Assembly: GCA_949318235.1 (NCBI GenBank)
Contig: OX439128.1
Coordinates: forward strand, 50,778,491-50,842,490
Length of the DNA: 64,000 nucleotides
Direction of reading: 5' to 3'
Source of the DNA: Ecdyonurus torrentis
Lineage: Eukaryota > Arthropoda > Insecta > Ephemeroptera > Heptageniidae
In this document: one piece after another, positions 1 through 12,999 of the stretch
Layout of the letters: each line of letters opens with the position of its first letter
Numbering within the stretch: position 1 is the first letter of the stretch
Notes under the pieces: generated by a model
The model's input: only the letters and a program-made list of their open reading frames with translations
Told to the model about the DNA's origin: nothing
Databases searched by the model: none
Made by a program: the position numbers and the translations under genes

Positions 1-241
1 TTATTATTCAACCTTTTTTTTTTTTTCTCTCACTTATAATTTTTTTTTATTAATATTTTCATTTCTGTTTTCAATTAAAGTAATAAACTAAACGAGAGAG
101 AGAGAGAGAGAGAGAGTATGAAATTGGAGTTAATTTAATGTGAAAGCAATCATGTGAACGGTTTATATATTAAGTAAATTTTATTAAAGGTGCTCAGTTA
201 TAATTATAGTAGCTCATCATACGACTCACTGAATATCGCTT

Positions 242-299
<58 letters not shown>

Positions 300-851
300 T
301 GTATATATATATATACTTCATCCCTCGCGCGAACTTGAGAGATAGAGTTAACGTTTCATTATTCACGACAGCCGTATAAAGTTCGCTCCGACGGTAATTG
401 AGGCTTGAAAGTCATTAGCAAGCAGCATAGTGAAAGACTAAAGATCAATTCATGGTGGGCTGTTGTGAGATGTTGAAGAGCTTTTCCTACCTTTACTTCA
501 AACTTTACTGTTTCACATCATGCAAATTTCTATCTAGTGTATGTTAGTCCGACCAACCGACCGACCGACACAACGGATCACAACTAAAATACCGCACATT
601 ATATAGTTTTATCATTATTATTATTATTAAACATGTGTTTCCATCATCCATTGTTGGCGCCAGAGGGCAGGGCGTAGCGGTAAAACCACGTGGTTAGGGT
701 TGTGACCGATAGGTGTCTCATTCTTTTTCTTTAGTCCAGAATTAACCCTTTTTTTTATTATTATTTTTAATATTATCGTCAGGTAATATAATTCATATTT
801 TATGTTAACATTTTTTATATTTTTGACATGATATGTTTTGTATGTTGATAG
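1..851 (+). other. Upstream intron of the AUTS2/tay gene (3' part)
   Basis: This non-coding, AT-rich stretch precedes the first exon I can place. It holds a GA array (about 94-116), a CT array (about 246-297) and a moderately GC-rich patch at about 650-710. The patch includes a TAGCGGTAAAA string that slightly resembles a tRNA A-box but has no matching B-box. It ends in a TTGATAG acceptor at 851. No open frame here looks like protein. Calling it an intron rests on the conserved N-terminal AUTS2 residues expected before the first placed exon being absent from the window. Confidence 0.6.
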
Positions 852-1013
852 GGATGTTACCCACCCCCTCTGGTGCACGACTCTGGTGGTGCTACGAGTG
901 GGGGGTCAACTGGACAGGGGGCTGAAAGACTCAATGGTCCCTCTGGAGTGTCATGCAGGGAGCAATTGCTAGCGTCGATTAAAGACGGATCGCGGGACGA
1001 CCGACTTAGTGAT
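852..1013 (+). CDS. AUTS2 (tay): AUTS2/tay bridge homologue, exon with SCREQL...DDRLSD block
   Basis: This internal coding exon has 54 codons in phase 0. The acceptor is TTGATAG at 851 and the donor is GTAAGTA at 1014. It translates as GCYPPPLVHDSGG, then a Gly/Ser-rich stretch, and ends SCREQLLASIKDGSRDDRLSD. The end corresponds to the vertebrate AUTS2 region that reads SCRDSDSES...SSSRERLSD, just before the GTGYFCDSDSDQ block, and the next two exons continue that alignment. The frame is closed by a stop at 849-851, so the exon cannot extend far upstream. The acceptor has a weak polypyrimidine tract, so the exact 5' edge is the least certain part. AUTS2 is a nuclear, largely disordered chromatin regulator associated with non-canonical PRC1. 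The function here is inferred from homology. Confidence 0.75.
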
Positions 1014-1540
1014 GTAAGTATTTTATATAATGTAACTTTTGAATATAATTCGTACACTAAAAAAATTAGGTACGTAATTTATGCTGGCATTAAATAATTT
1101 CAATATATTATACATGCAGTGTTGCTTTTTTTTTGTAATAACATTCATATGAGTAATATTGCTGAACATCTTATCATGCTATGTAGTATCATCGCTGTAC
1201 AATATAGAGTAAATTATGTTATGTATAAATTTTACTGCATTGAAGTATAGCATAATTATTACGTATTTATTTTTAGTATGAAGGTACAGAGACTGTGATG
1301 TAAAATTTTACTCTCTTGACATTATGACAGTGTGTCATGTGTCATGTATTACATACATAATAATGTACAGTGCAACTTAGTTACGCGGATCTATTTACAA
1401 CATTTTAAATTTTATTTGAGCATTTACTGCTTTGCTATGAAGTTAAATATAGTGACTTTGCTGAGTAGCTTTATTTCTGTAGCAGTTAAAAGTTAGTTTG
1501 CTGTATAGCATAGTTTAGACAACAGAGTTAAATCTTCAGT

Positions 1541-1809
1541 CCTTTCCTTTCCTTTCCTTTCCTTTCCTTTCCTTTCCTTTCCTTTCCTTTCCTTTCCTTT
1601 CCTTTCCTTTCCTTTCCTTTCCTTTCCTTTCCTTTCCTTTCCTTTCCTTTCCTTTCCTTTCCTTTCCTTTCCTTTCCTTTCCTTTCCTTTCCTTTCCTTT
1701 CCTTTCCTTTCCTTTCCTTTCCTTTCCTTTCCTTTCCTTTCCTTTCCTTTCCTTTCCTATCCTTTCCTTTCCTTTCCTTTCCTTTTTTTTTTTTTTTTTT
1801 TTTTTTTTT
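1541..1809. repeat. (CCTTT)n pentanucleotide array plus poly-T
   Basis: About 49 perfect or near-perfect CCTTT units cover 1541-1785, with one CCTAT interruption near 1756. They run straight into a T-run ending at 1809. The strand is entirely polypyrimidine for about 270 bp. Confidence 0.97.
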
Positions 1810-2474
1810 GAATTTTGGATAAATTTAGCAAACGCAATTAGAAGCTCAATGAATAAGAAATTTTATCAATATTTTTATTATTGTACATACATGAATAACA
1901 ATTACCTTCTCAATAAATATTTAAAACTAATATTTCTCATGTCAAAATGTTAAGTACGACATTTTTCATAGTCAATTTTATTTTCATCGCATTCCTCCCC
2001 CTCCCCTGCCCCACTCCTCTCTGAATCAATTTGTTCAAAGATCAAAATTTATTTTACAAAGCCTATGTATTTGCTTAAATATCTTCATCAAATCTTTTTT
2101 TAATATTATCATTTTCCAACAAAAAAATATTAAATTTACATTGAATTACGCAGTGTTGTTTCAATTTAATTATAATAATTCATTTAATTTCAAATTTCCA
2201 TAATAATTTGTTGTATATTATGTATTTTTTTATATAATATATAAATATATAATATTATATATATAATAATATACATATAATAATATCCTGATTATATTAC
2301 AGTATTATTGAATTATTTATATTTTATATAGTTTCTATGTTAAAATTAACACAAATTATATACCCTACCCCCCTCATCTCCACCACCCCCTCTCTCGCTC
2401 TCTATCTCTCGTGTATCTATTTAGCATAATCAAATTTAATGTATAATAATACTCACTCACTAGCGTTAGGTATA

Positions 2475-2520
<46 letters not shown>

Positions 2521-2748
2521 AAATTATGTATTAAATTTATCACATCGATAATTTAATTTATATGTCGAAAATTAATGTATACATTTTGTTTATGTAAATA
2601 GTGTTAAAACTGGTTTTCAAAACGTTTATTTATAATATACGTAATGTACGTATGTATGTAAATATGTAATTTTATTTGCTTCGTCAATTCTAGTTAAACT
2701 TTTTGACGGTTTATATACGTAAATAATATATTCTGGCTATGTTGTAAC

Positions 2749-2749
<1 letters not shown>

Positions 2750-2821
<72 letters not shown>
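2750..2821. repeat. (GA)n microsatellite
   Basis: About 36 uninterrupted GA units lie roughly 50 bp upstream of the acceptor of the 36-nt microexon. Confidence 0.97.
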
Positions 2822-2823
<2 letters not shown>

Positions 2824-2875
2824 TAATGTTGTGTATGTAAAATGTTAAATTAATATTTAATTTTTGTCTACGCAG

Positions 2876-2911
2876 GCGAGCAGTCATTCCAGTTCAGGAC
2901 GTGGATATATC
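2876..2911 (+). CDS. AUTS2 (tay): AUTS2/tay homologue, 36-nt microexon
   Basis: This microexon has 12 codons in phase 0. It is bounded by TTTTTGTCTACGCAG upstream and GTGAGTA downstream and encodes ASSHSSSGRGYI. Joined to the previous exon (...RLSD) and the next (CDSESDDEK) it reconstructs the vertebrate AUTS2 order RLSDSSAPSSLGTGYF then CDSDSDQEEK, including the conserved G-x-G-Y-(F/I) just before the acidic block. That three-way match is the reason a 36-nt segment can be called with confidence. It is a multiple of three in a phase-0 context, so it can be skipped without a frame change. Confidence 0.85.
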
Positions 2912-3197
2912 GTGAGTACAAAGTTTAATTTATATAATAATTATAATTACGGTTTAATGACGATATAAGTATAATGTTTAATTAACATTTTAGTGGTATA
3001 TACATTTAAAATTATATAATATTATGTGGGACTATAATAATAATATAAATGTTATATATAATAATAACTATTTACAATTTTTTTTTCATATACTTCCCTT
3101 TGTCAAATATATAGAGAGAGTTCCATGATTAAGGGAGGTTTTATTATGTAAACATTGACAGTATATAATGTACTATACATACCATGTGTGGTATGTA

Positions 3198-3200
<3 letters not shown>

Positions 3201-3269
<69 letters not shown>

Positions 3270-3294
3270 TAATAAATAAATAAATAAATAAATA
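3201..3294. repeat. (AT)n followed by (AAAT)n compound microsatellite
   Basis: About 32 AT units (3201-3265) are followed by an AAAT-type tetranucleotide run. Further AT arrays follow at about 3401-3439, 3788-3836 and 3934-3967, with GA arrays at about 3692-3719 and 4305-4346, making 3.2-4.4 kb almost wholly low-complexity. Confidence 0.95.
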
Positions 3295-3396
3295 ATCGTC
3301 TTTATTCAAAAAAATGCAAGGAAAAAAAATTTACAAATTTTTGAAAGGGCGAGGTTTAAGCCTGACAATATGTCTGGCCCACTCTTACACCTAACC

Positions 3397-3444
<48 letters not shown>

Positions 3445-3686
3445 TTAATATATATTTATATACAACGTGGCAAGCCATATAATCACTGTAGTGGTCGCCT
3501 AGGAAACGTAATATATACATGTACATGAACCTCACACTCTACTATCTCATAATACTCCTTAACTTGCTCTCTCTCTTCCTCTCTCTTCTCTCATATAGGT
3601 AAAGGTTTAAAACATTATATTCCCTTTATACAAAAACCTTTTTCCCTCACCCACTATTACGACACGCAAACCAACCAACAGTTTAT

Positions 3687-3718
<32 letters not shown>

Positions 3719-3782
3719 TGTGTCGCGCCTTAGCTATCAAACTTTTTCACCTCATCCCTCAACCCCAAAATATACCCCCTTA

Positions 3783-3839
<57 letters not shown>

Positions 3840-3930
3840 ACACACATATAATATATAAGCCACAACGATGATAGTTTCCCGATAATAGAATAGCCTGTTT
3901 ATAGCGTCATGTTTTATATAAAGTATATCC

Positions 3931-3975
<45 letters not shown>

Positions 3976-4292
3976 TACAAAGTTTATTATGAAGGTATAT
4001 AATATAGTATGGGTGTGTGATATATAAAATATATAAGCATGTGGCTGTGTCATCGTGTTTATATAACACATCAATTTGTAATGTAATCAAGTTAATAGAT
4101 GATTGTAACGTTCGTTCGTTGTGTGTCAATTAGTTTTACCTCTCTCTCTCTCTCTCTCTGTTCATTTGTAATAATATATATATATAATGTATAACAAACG
4201 AGAATGAATTTGTTGACTAATATGTTTGCCACTCAGATTATTATTATAATGTTACACGTATTATGCATATTCACGAGGGAACAAGATACACT

Positions 4293-4347
<55 letters not shown>

Positions 4348-5460
4348 AAAATATGTAGATTAAAATTGTTTATAACATGCAATTTAATAAATTTACAAGA
4401 GAGAATAAGGGAGAGAAAGAAAAACAATGTTATTTTATGAGAGGGTAAGAAATTGTAAATTTGTTGAGATTTGTTAATCAAAATGACGTAGTACATTTTT
4501 TTTTAATTATGTATGTGTTTTTTTTTTATTTAGATGACATGAAAACCACATTTTGTTTAACTTTAACTTAGGGTGTTTTTTTGTTAGCTAAAGCTTTTAT
4601 AAAGTAATTTAAATTTCCTTTCTTTCTCTCTTTTTTTTTCCCAAAGCAAAGCTTAGAGACTTTGATATTGACTTTTTAAAAAAACATGAATAAAATAAAA
4701 GTTTTTATATTTATATATATTTTTTTTTACTATATCCATGGATATAATAATAAATTAAAATGTTGTTTGATATTTATGCAGTTGGATACATCACTGGGGT
4801 GATAATATATTTATGCTTTGATAGCTTTTGTAATAAAATGAATACTACTTAATTTAAAAATAATTATAATAATATTTTATGTGTTATATAGAATTACGAT
4901 ATAATATTATGATGAGTTAAAGTTATTAAAATGAACTTTTTATAGTTTATGATACCAGAAAATAAATTGAAAAAAAAAAAGTATAAAAAAAACTATACGT
5001 TCGTTCATCGTCGTAAAATAGTTTGATATGCTGCTATAAACGCTAGTCTCACCCCCCCCCCCTCCCCCATATTCCCCCTACCCCCTATTTTGTGTGGTGT
5101 CCACCCCCTAACAGTCTTGTGCAATATATAGGAGCGACCACATAAAAGTTTAAAGCCGGTGATTATGCTGTTTGTTAGGTCTTTTATGGCTTTCTATTTT
5201 GCACTCATGCATATTTCATGTGGCATAGCTAGCTAGCTCTCCTCTTGCTATACTCTGCCATGTATAGAGTATATGGAGAGAGAATGAGTACTGCAGCAGT
5301 ATTATACTTTACATATTATATGTACATTTTCCAAGACTACGGTACACTGCAAGCCAACTTTTCTTGTCTTTTTAAAACATAATACTCTCGTTCCGTTTTA
5401 TGTGATCAACATGGTATTATGCTGTTTTTCTTTACGCCTCTTTGACTTTTATTCTCGGTC

Positions 5461-5461
<1 letters not shown>

Positions 5462-5506
<45 letters not shown>
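5462..5506. repeat. Poly-T run (about 45 nt)
   Basis: This is an uninterrupted T-run. Similar long homopolymers occur at 7577-7618 (T), 20106-20150 (A), 46163-46203 (T) and 53961-54003 (T). Confidence 0.97.
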
Positions 5507-5509
<3 letters not shown>

Positions 5510-6239
5510 ATTATTTTTACAAGTTTTTTTTTTCCATACCCTATCATCTTTTTCCTTTCTTTTCATTTTTTTCCCCGGTCAACTCATGTATAATGTACTC
5601 CAATGTTTATATACATAATTTTAGCACCTCCACGTGTATAAGTATAAAATATGTATACAAAAAATATAAAAAAAGGACAAAGGTTATAATTATAATTTTT
5701 AAACAGTTTTGTTTTATTGCGTGATATGTTTTTATTTCATTGCCTTTGTAAAGTAATTACATTCATTGTTATACATTGTCTCTGCGTTGTTGTGATATTT
5801 AAACAGTTGCAATTTAAGTATATAATAAATGTGGCTCATAAAAAAGCAAGAGAGAGAAAGAGAGAGAGAGAAAAAAAACTTCACTTAAACTTGATTTTTT
5901 TTTTTTTTAATAATACTAAAAATTGAGCGTGAATATTTAAATAAAATTTTTTTTTTTTCATTATTCACTATAAGATGGTTGCATGAAATTGCTCGCTAGT
6001 GCCATCCTTGTGCATATATAAATACATTGATTACCGCATATGTAGGAAAAACATTGTTTTTTATGGCTATAGAGAAATTAACGTGTATTTATCTTATATT
6101 TCTTGCGATAAACAGCTTTTTTTTTTTTTTTTTACCTATAATCAGCAGATTATTTTTAACTGTCAGAAAAATAAAATCCTATTACATACTTGGTCAGTGT
6201 TATTTTCTCCTCAAGTATGCTGTCGAAGCGCAAACTTAA

Positions 6240-6548
6240 AGGCATAGAACATTTTGAACAAAAAACATGTCTAGTATCCTAACATACCTAAATATCAACG
6301 TTGATTTGGTAGAAGTCATTGATTTCTAATTTATTTTACATTTTCAAAATGTGAGCTGCAGGTTTGTGACGTCACAGCTTGGCTGTTTCCGCGCGCGTGG
6401 ACTAGTGAGCTGTGACGTCATAAACATGCATCTGACATTTTATAAACGGAAAATAAATTAGAAATGAATGACTCCGGTAAAATTAACGTTGATATTTAGG
6501 TATGTTAGGATACTAGACATGATTTTTTGTTCAATGTGTTGTATGCCT
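6240..6548. mobile_element. MITE-like palindromic element with TTAA flanks
   Basis: Inverted termini about 65 bp long (AGGCATAGAAC... at the left, the complement ending ...TATGCCT at the right) both contain the segment complementary to ATGTCTAGTATCCTAAC. TTAA is present immediately outside each end (6236-6239 and 6549-6552), consistent with a TTAA target duplication as made by piggyBac-type transposases. The centre holds two TGACGTCA palindromes (6367-6374 and 6413-6420) around a GC-rich core. No transposase is encoded, so the element is non-autonomous. Confidence 0.8.
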
Positions 6549-6620
6549 TTAAAGCTATAGGAGTTGAACCACCCAATACGTATAATGTTGTTTTTTTAGA
6601 CTACAAGGTTATATAAGTAC

Positions 6621-6653
<33 letters not shown>

Positions 6654-7575
6654 TTAGAGTGATTGACGTAAAGAGCGTCATCTGGAATTATAACATGATG
6701 GAATGGTGAAAATTATTACTTCGTGATCTTTTTTTTTTATGTATTACCGAAGCCAGACTGACTTAGTAATAGCGTGATTGTCAATTAATTATGTTGTCAT
6801 GTTATACATTTTATTATGATTAATTTATTATACTACATACGATGACAAGAAACAGATAATAATAACGTAATGATGTTCCAGTAGTAATAATTTTATCGTA
6901 ATAATAACTTTTGTTATATATTATTAGATTTGTGACAGTCTAACGTCAAGTTATACATGCATTACTAAATTACAATACATCTCATTATTACAAGGTAAAT
7001 AGGTTTTATTATTATTGTAATAACATCAAAATAATTTTACTTACAGAATAATTTACATGTCAAATATGTTTTTATTATAGAAATTTTTAAATTATAATTT
7101 AATTTTTATCAAAGTATAATTTATTTACCAAGAAAGATCTATTATGCAAATTTTGTTTAGTAAAAAATATATAAACGAGGGGGAAATAGGAAAGAAAATA
7201 ATATAATAATAATTGTTGACGTCTGTATATAAAGAACAAAAAAAAAAGTAGTTAGGAAAGTTTATCATTGTCGTTATGATTATATTGTAGAAAAAAATAT
7301 TTCCACTTGGATTGTTTCCTCTCTTTAATCGCTTTACATTTAAAAAAAAAGTAATGTAAAATGAAAATAGAGAGAGAGAAAGAAAACTGGATTACAATGT
7401 ATCATTTTAGTTGTGAATTACAATAGCATTAAAAAAAATAGTACGTATTTTATATAAAATAATAATAACAAGATTTTTTTTTCTTTGTATATGTACAATA
7501 ATGAGGGAGAAAAATGTGATTATATATTCTTGTATAGTATGTGTCAAGTACTTGTATTTTGTATTATGCTGTGTG

Positions 7576-7625
<50 letters not shown>

Positions 7626-9398
7626 AAGTGTTTTATAAAACAACAGTATATTTTAAAAGGAGTCGGTGCTTCAAGAAAATTCTTTCATATACATATAACA
7701 TGATATAATTATACACACACAAAGTTTTTTAAATTTTTTTTATTTATATTTTAATAATAATTACTGTAATACTATAATGATAATTCCAAAAATGTGTCTC
7801 TCGAAATATACTCCTAAATATTGTATTAAGAATCTAAAGAACTACTAAATTTTTAATTGTAAATTATTATTTTATATTTCAATTAGATCATTCGTGTTTG
7901 AAAATTTATACGATACCAATAGGGTTAACATGGTTATAAAGTGGGTAATTGCGTGTTTAAATGGATGTTACTTGTGGTGAAAATTTTATTAAATGGTTAA
8001 AACGTATAAAGTATGTACAGCTGTTTTAAAATTGTCCGAGCTCGTTTCAAAAGTTTTCTCATAAAATAGTCTCACAATGTTAAAGAATATGGAACATTAA
8101 AAGGATCCTATAAGCTATTCTCGCACCGTCTGTGGTTGGTTATAGAGCGCTCTACAGCCGGTAAGCTCCATTACATGCACCATCTCCATTTAAAACCATT
8201 TAATTATCATAGAATCAAAGAGAAAACGCAGTGCGTGCATCTTTTGTTATTTTTGCCCGATCTAAAAAAAAAAAAAAGTAAAAAAAAAAAAAACGCTTGA
8301 AAATAATTTACCGTTATAAAAGCGCGAAAAATAGCGGAAATGAAAAATGAAATTGTGCAAAAGACAAACGAAATGCGTTTTTGCTATTGCAAGTATATAT
8401 AAATATTTTTCCGTGTAAACATCCTAAATAAAATAATAGACGTAAAGAATTGATTATATTATGCGCATGTTAAATATTTGATTAATATTCTATATTCGAT
8501 TGTTGTGATGTTTTTGTTTATATATCCGGGAAATTGACACTCTCTTCGGTATTGTTGTGAGAAAACGTTTTTTCCCCTCTCACGCTTACTCAAAGTAATA
8601 TACCCGCGTGATATTGATTTTATATAAAGTTAACTAAATTATTTTGTCTTTCACATTGTATATTCAGTCATGACTCACTCACTTTGTCTCTAATTTGTTA
8701 AGTTGATTGTCAGCATTTTCATTTGAATTTATACATTCAAGGACACTTCGTTCGTGTACTAAACATGTAAATTAAATTGTTAGACATGTTGGCTTGTTTT
8801 CTCTTTTAATTTGTATTACATTTAATACCTTTTAAATAATACTTTATAGAGAAGGTATTAATTATATGATATAGGTGCATATTTTGAAAATTTAAAATTT
8901 TATTTTTAAAAAATTAAAAAAGCCATTATAGTTTCTTCAAAATTGAGCGCTTTTAACATTTTCAGTGATTTTTGTCTGGACACCTTGTATTAAAAAAAAA
9001 TCAAATAAAAAACCACTGCAATCGTGCCTTATTGAGTAAAAAGTTTTATATTATAGCATTGAGCTTTCACGTTTAAAATTTCAAACTCACGTATATTTTT
9101 TTTATTGTAATATAACATTTTATTCTATGGTAATTATTTAAAAAAAAAAAAAGAAGACTTTATTATGGCGTTGGATGTGAGTGCCGTGTTACCTCTAAAT
9201 TGTTGCAAAACCTCGCTTCCTATATATTAGTCTAGTCTAAAGTATATACCATTGTACAAATATTTATTACATCCAGAGTTCACCATCAGATGGGCGTGAT
9301 TTTTACTCGAACTCATCTTAAAAGTACATATTAAGTGTATATTAAGTACATCTTAAGTAAATAATTATGTCCATTGATAAAAATTACAGCATACGAAC

Positions 9399-9627
9399 CA
9401 AGGTCCATAAAAGAGGTTGAGCGCAGCACAAAACTCGCGCAGTTGATTTTATTTTGTGATGGATGTACTTGATTCTAAGCCAATACGATGCCGTTCACCA
9501 GTTGCGTCACTGATAAGGTGAATAAAAATACACCCGGTGATATGACGTCTTTGGTGAATTCCTTTAAGCTGCGCGACCTTGGGCAAAACTTTTCCCGGAG
9601 CATCTAACCTCTTATATATGGACCTTG
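9399..9627. mobile_element. MITE with 9-bp target duplication (Mutator-like)
   Basis: The termini are inverted (CAAGGTCCATA at the left; TATGGACCTTG at the right). Both are flanked by the same 9-mer, CATACGAAC (9390-9398 and 9628-9636). The 229-bp interior is more GC-rich than its surroundings and non-coding. A 9-bp duplication fits Mutator-like elements, but the superfamily assignment is inference. Confidence 0.8.
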
Positions 9628-9828
9628 CATACGAACAATCATAAATTATATTTCTTCAGTTTTCAGTTTCATATAGGTTTTATTATAAAAAGCATGTATG
9701 CAAAAACACATACAATTGAGATCAGATATACATAATCTTTGTTCTCCTCCTGATTATATTTCTTCACCATCCAAACTGGTGAGAAAACTTGTACAGTAAG
9801 CAACCCGCTATATAAATTTACAGACCTT

Positions 9829-9850
9829 GAATTCGTGACGTCACGAATTC
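9829..9850. promoter_or_regulatory. Perfect 22-bp palindrome centred on a CRE
   Basis: GAATTC flanks CGTGACGTCACG symmetrically, giving a perfect dyad with an intact TGACGTCA at 9836-9843. That octamer is the canonical CREB/ATF bZIP site. The site lies deep in an intron, and function is not shown. Confidence 0.4.
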
Positions 9851-10106
9851 CAAAAGTTGCCTGCTTTACATTTTTTTTTAAACCCCAGTTGTATGAGATT
9901 ACTAATAGGTTAAAAGGGACAGATATAATATAGGTCCCATCTAAAGATGTATCTGTTTAAAAATGTAAATCAAAAGTATGAACATAATATAATAGTATTC
10001 ATTGCTTTTGTAATGAATATAAATTTTATCATACTCTATTATTATTATTTTATATACATCAAATAAAATATATGTGTGTAGTATATGATAAGATAAGTAA
10101 AGGAAA

Positions 10107-10108
<2 letters not shown>

Positions 10109-10152
<44 letters not shown>

Positions 10153-10258
10153 CTCTTGCGTGTCGTGACTTGCTAAAGCTACAAATCAAAACCTCTCTTA
10201 CGTTTATACTTGCTTCACATTTATATAAAAAAAAGTACTTGTAAAGACTGTGAAATTA

Positions 10259-10307
<49 letters not shown>
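10109..10307. repeat. (AT)n and (CT)n arrays
   Basis: About 20 AT units (10109-10149) and about 23 CT units (10262-10307) are separated by about 110 bp of unique AT-rich sequence. Confidence 0.95.
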
Positions 10308-10311
<4 letters not shown>

Positions 10312-11252
10312 CTTGCTGTTGGTAAAAGTATCCATTTATGCTCAAGGGGACTTTTCTCTCTCTTTAATAGAGTGGAAGAATTTATGAATAAAAAAAAATT
10401 ACTCATATAATATTTAATTACATTTTTAATGAAACGAGTAATTAATTAATGTTAATTTTTTTTCAATTGAGTTAAAAGTTACCAAAGATAATAATATGTG
10501 TAATAATATTCAAGATAAATATTTATATACAACAAACAAAAATTACATTGGTTTTAGATAAATATTATAGTTGTTGACGTCATTTGTATGACTTGCGGTA
10601 TCATCTTTATACAATATTATTTCTCTAACTTTGAACTGTGCGTATATGTCAACAACACAGAAACATCACATTTTTTTTTTTTGGTCCATGTTTGTTTGTT
10701 GAAACAATTTTTTATTACGATATATGTCGGGAGGAACGAGCTATTGTTCCAGTCTTGTACACTATTGCTTCTTATTCTTATTCTTCTTCTTCGTCTTTTT
10801 TTTTTTTTTTTTTTTTTTTTTTTCCTCTTCTTTTTCTTTTTGAGACATTTTATATCTTCTTCCAAAGATACGCTTGCTTGCTTACTTTACTTTGCTTCGA
10901 GCTTGCTTTGCTTTTTTTATGTCATTCAATCTTTATCGCACAACTCACTTTAGTTTTTCTTTGATACAGATATATATTTTTTTCCTTCTTCTTTTTCGAC
11001 CTATAGTTCAGCTTTTCATTTTTTTTTTTATATATAATATATTATATATATATATATTATAACTTTGTTTGTAAATGATAAAGATGTCCATTTTTGATTC
11101 AATAAAACATAACTTTTATTTATTTTTCTCTCTATACGTATATATATATATCGTGAAAATAAATTTATTGGAAAAATAGCACTCCATAGTCCGTACCATT
11201 TTTATATCTAAAAGTCATAAATTTTTCCATTTGCTCTCTTATATAAAGAATT

Positions 11253-11286
<34 letters not shown>

Positions 11287-11942
11287 TTTTATATTGATAT
11301 TAAACTCTTTTCAAATAAATTCTCCCCTGGAGCTTAATAATGAAATTACTTCATACCTAAATTAAGTTTTTTTTTTCTCTCTCTCTCTTTCATATATTAA
11401 TGATTTATTTGAACGCTATTCAAAACTAATTTTCAGACTCATATACCGTGAAAGCGATATATATATCCAGCATCAGTAAGAGAGAGAGAGAGAGAGTGTG
11501 CTTATGATTTTACTCTGCATAATAAAAACTCTTATAATAATTATTTAAACTGAAGTCAATATTCGTATAAATTCACTTTAAATAAAAGATTTAAATAAAT
11601 TATTAATAAAATTATAATTTAATAAACTTTTTTTTATATATAAATGTAAGTTTTTATCTTCTATTTATTTTATTAATGTCGTATTTATCTTTTCTTTTTC
11701 TCTCTCTCTCTTTTTTTAGTATTCCCTAGGTGGTTTAATTTCATTTATTTATTTATTTTGTTGTTTTGTTTTGACTGAAGTTTTGATTGTGCAAGATAAA
11801 TATACGTTTGTTTTAAGTCTCATTAAATAAAATAAAAAGTCGCTCGCTCGTATTTCGTTTTATTTTCTACTTGTGTAGTTTTTTTTATTATGTTTTATTT
11901 TGTAACTTATATACTTGCAACTGAGCCAAAACTCTTTTACTT

Positions 11943-11946
<4 letters not shown>

Positions 11947-12014
<68 letters not shown>
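11947..12014. repeat. (CT)n microsatellite
   Basis: About 34 uninterrupted CT units. Shorter CT tracts are scattered every few hundred bases on either side (11257-11282, 11376-11389, 12261-12274). Confidence 0.97.
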
Positions 12015-12017
<3 letters not shown>

Positions 12018-12936
12018 CTTTTACTAAACAATCAAAAGTGAAGTAAATAAAAAAACAAAATTAGGAAGGAAAAAAAACTGCTTGCTTTCTTATATAAATG
12101 TTGATCGTTAATTTCAATTTCTCGTAATAAAGTTATGATAAAAAAAAAGCAAACTCTTTCCTCCCCTTCCACTGATCCACGTCCCCTTCCCTTTCATCTT
12201 GTAATATTCACAGTACATATATATAAAAACTTCATAATCTTCAAAAAGCTAAAAAACCATTTCTCTCTCTCTCTTTTTTTTCTCCCTTAGGATATTTTAT
12301 TTTCCAGCAGAAGTTTTTATTCTACAATTTCCTTCTTTCGTAACTCGCACTGAGAAATATAATTTTTTTTTTTTCTGACTTGATATCACTGAACTTGTAG
12401 AATTTATATATAAAGAAGTTGGTGTGATTGTAAGTTGGCTTTGCTGCTTAATGACGTAATAATGAAGATGTTAATTACTTGCTGAGCATTGTGACGTCAT
12501 CAATTGGTAAAGACATTTCTCCTGTATAAAGTTTTTTTTCTCTCTCTCGTATTTTTCTTTTATTTTTCTCGTTTTTTTTTTTTTTTTTTCACCCCAACGT
12601 TGTCGTTTGGAAAAGATGGGCAAACTCTCTCCCCTTCCTCCTTACTGCTGCTGTTACTGCCAATGATGGATCGTTCCAAAAGAGAGAGAGAGAGAAAGAG
12701 AGGATAGCGAAATCCCTCTCATCCCTTCAACATTGATGTAAACGACAAAAAAAACAAAGAAAGAAAAAGAAATAAAAGAAAAATAAAAAGAGATAAAAAA
12801 AAATCAACAAATTCGAACAGATTCAGACGGCATTCACATTATTTGATATGAAAAATGTGGCTAACTTTTGTTAGGAAAAAAAAAGGAAAAAGTACACAAT
12901 ACACAATATTGTATGTGTGTAGTTTTCATAAATATG

Positions 12937-12940
<4 letters not shown>

Positions 12941-12995
<55 letters not shown>
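12941..12995. repeat. (GA)n microsatellite
   Basis: About 27 uninterrupted GA units in AT-rich intron. From here to about 15.7 kb I see only AT-rich intronic sequence with short homopolymers and one CT array (14522-14554). Confidence 0.97.

Positions 12996-12999
<4 letters not shown>

Larger units (their letters stand above)
1014..2875 (+). other. Intron (1.86 kb) between exons at 852 and 2876
   Basis: This AT-rich intron runs from the GTAAGTA donor to a TCTACGCAG acceptor. It carries a long CCTTT pentanucleotide array at 1541-1785 running into poly-T, a CT array at about 2479-2515 and a GA array at about 2750-2821 only 50 bp before the acceptor. No other coding or RNA feature is visible. 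Confidence 0.8.

Noticed and set aside
650..720. tRNA-like or SINE head (TAGCGGTAAAA)
   Set aside because: It resembles an A-box but has no GGTTCGAATCC-type B-box at the right distance and no cloverleaf could be drawn.
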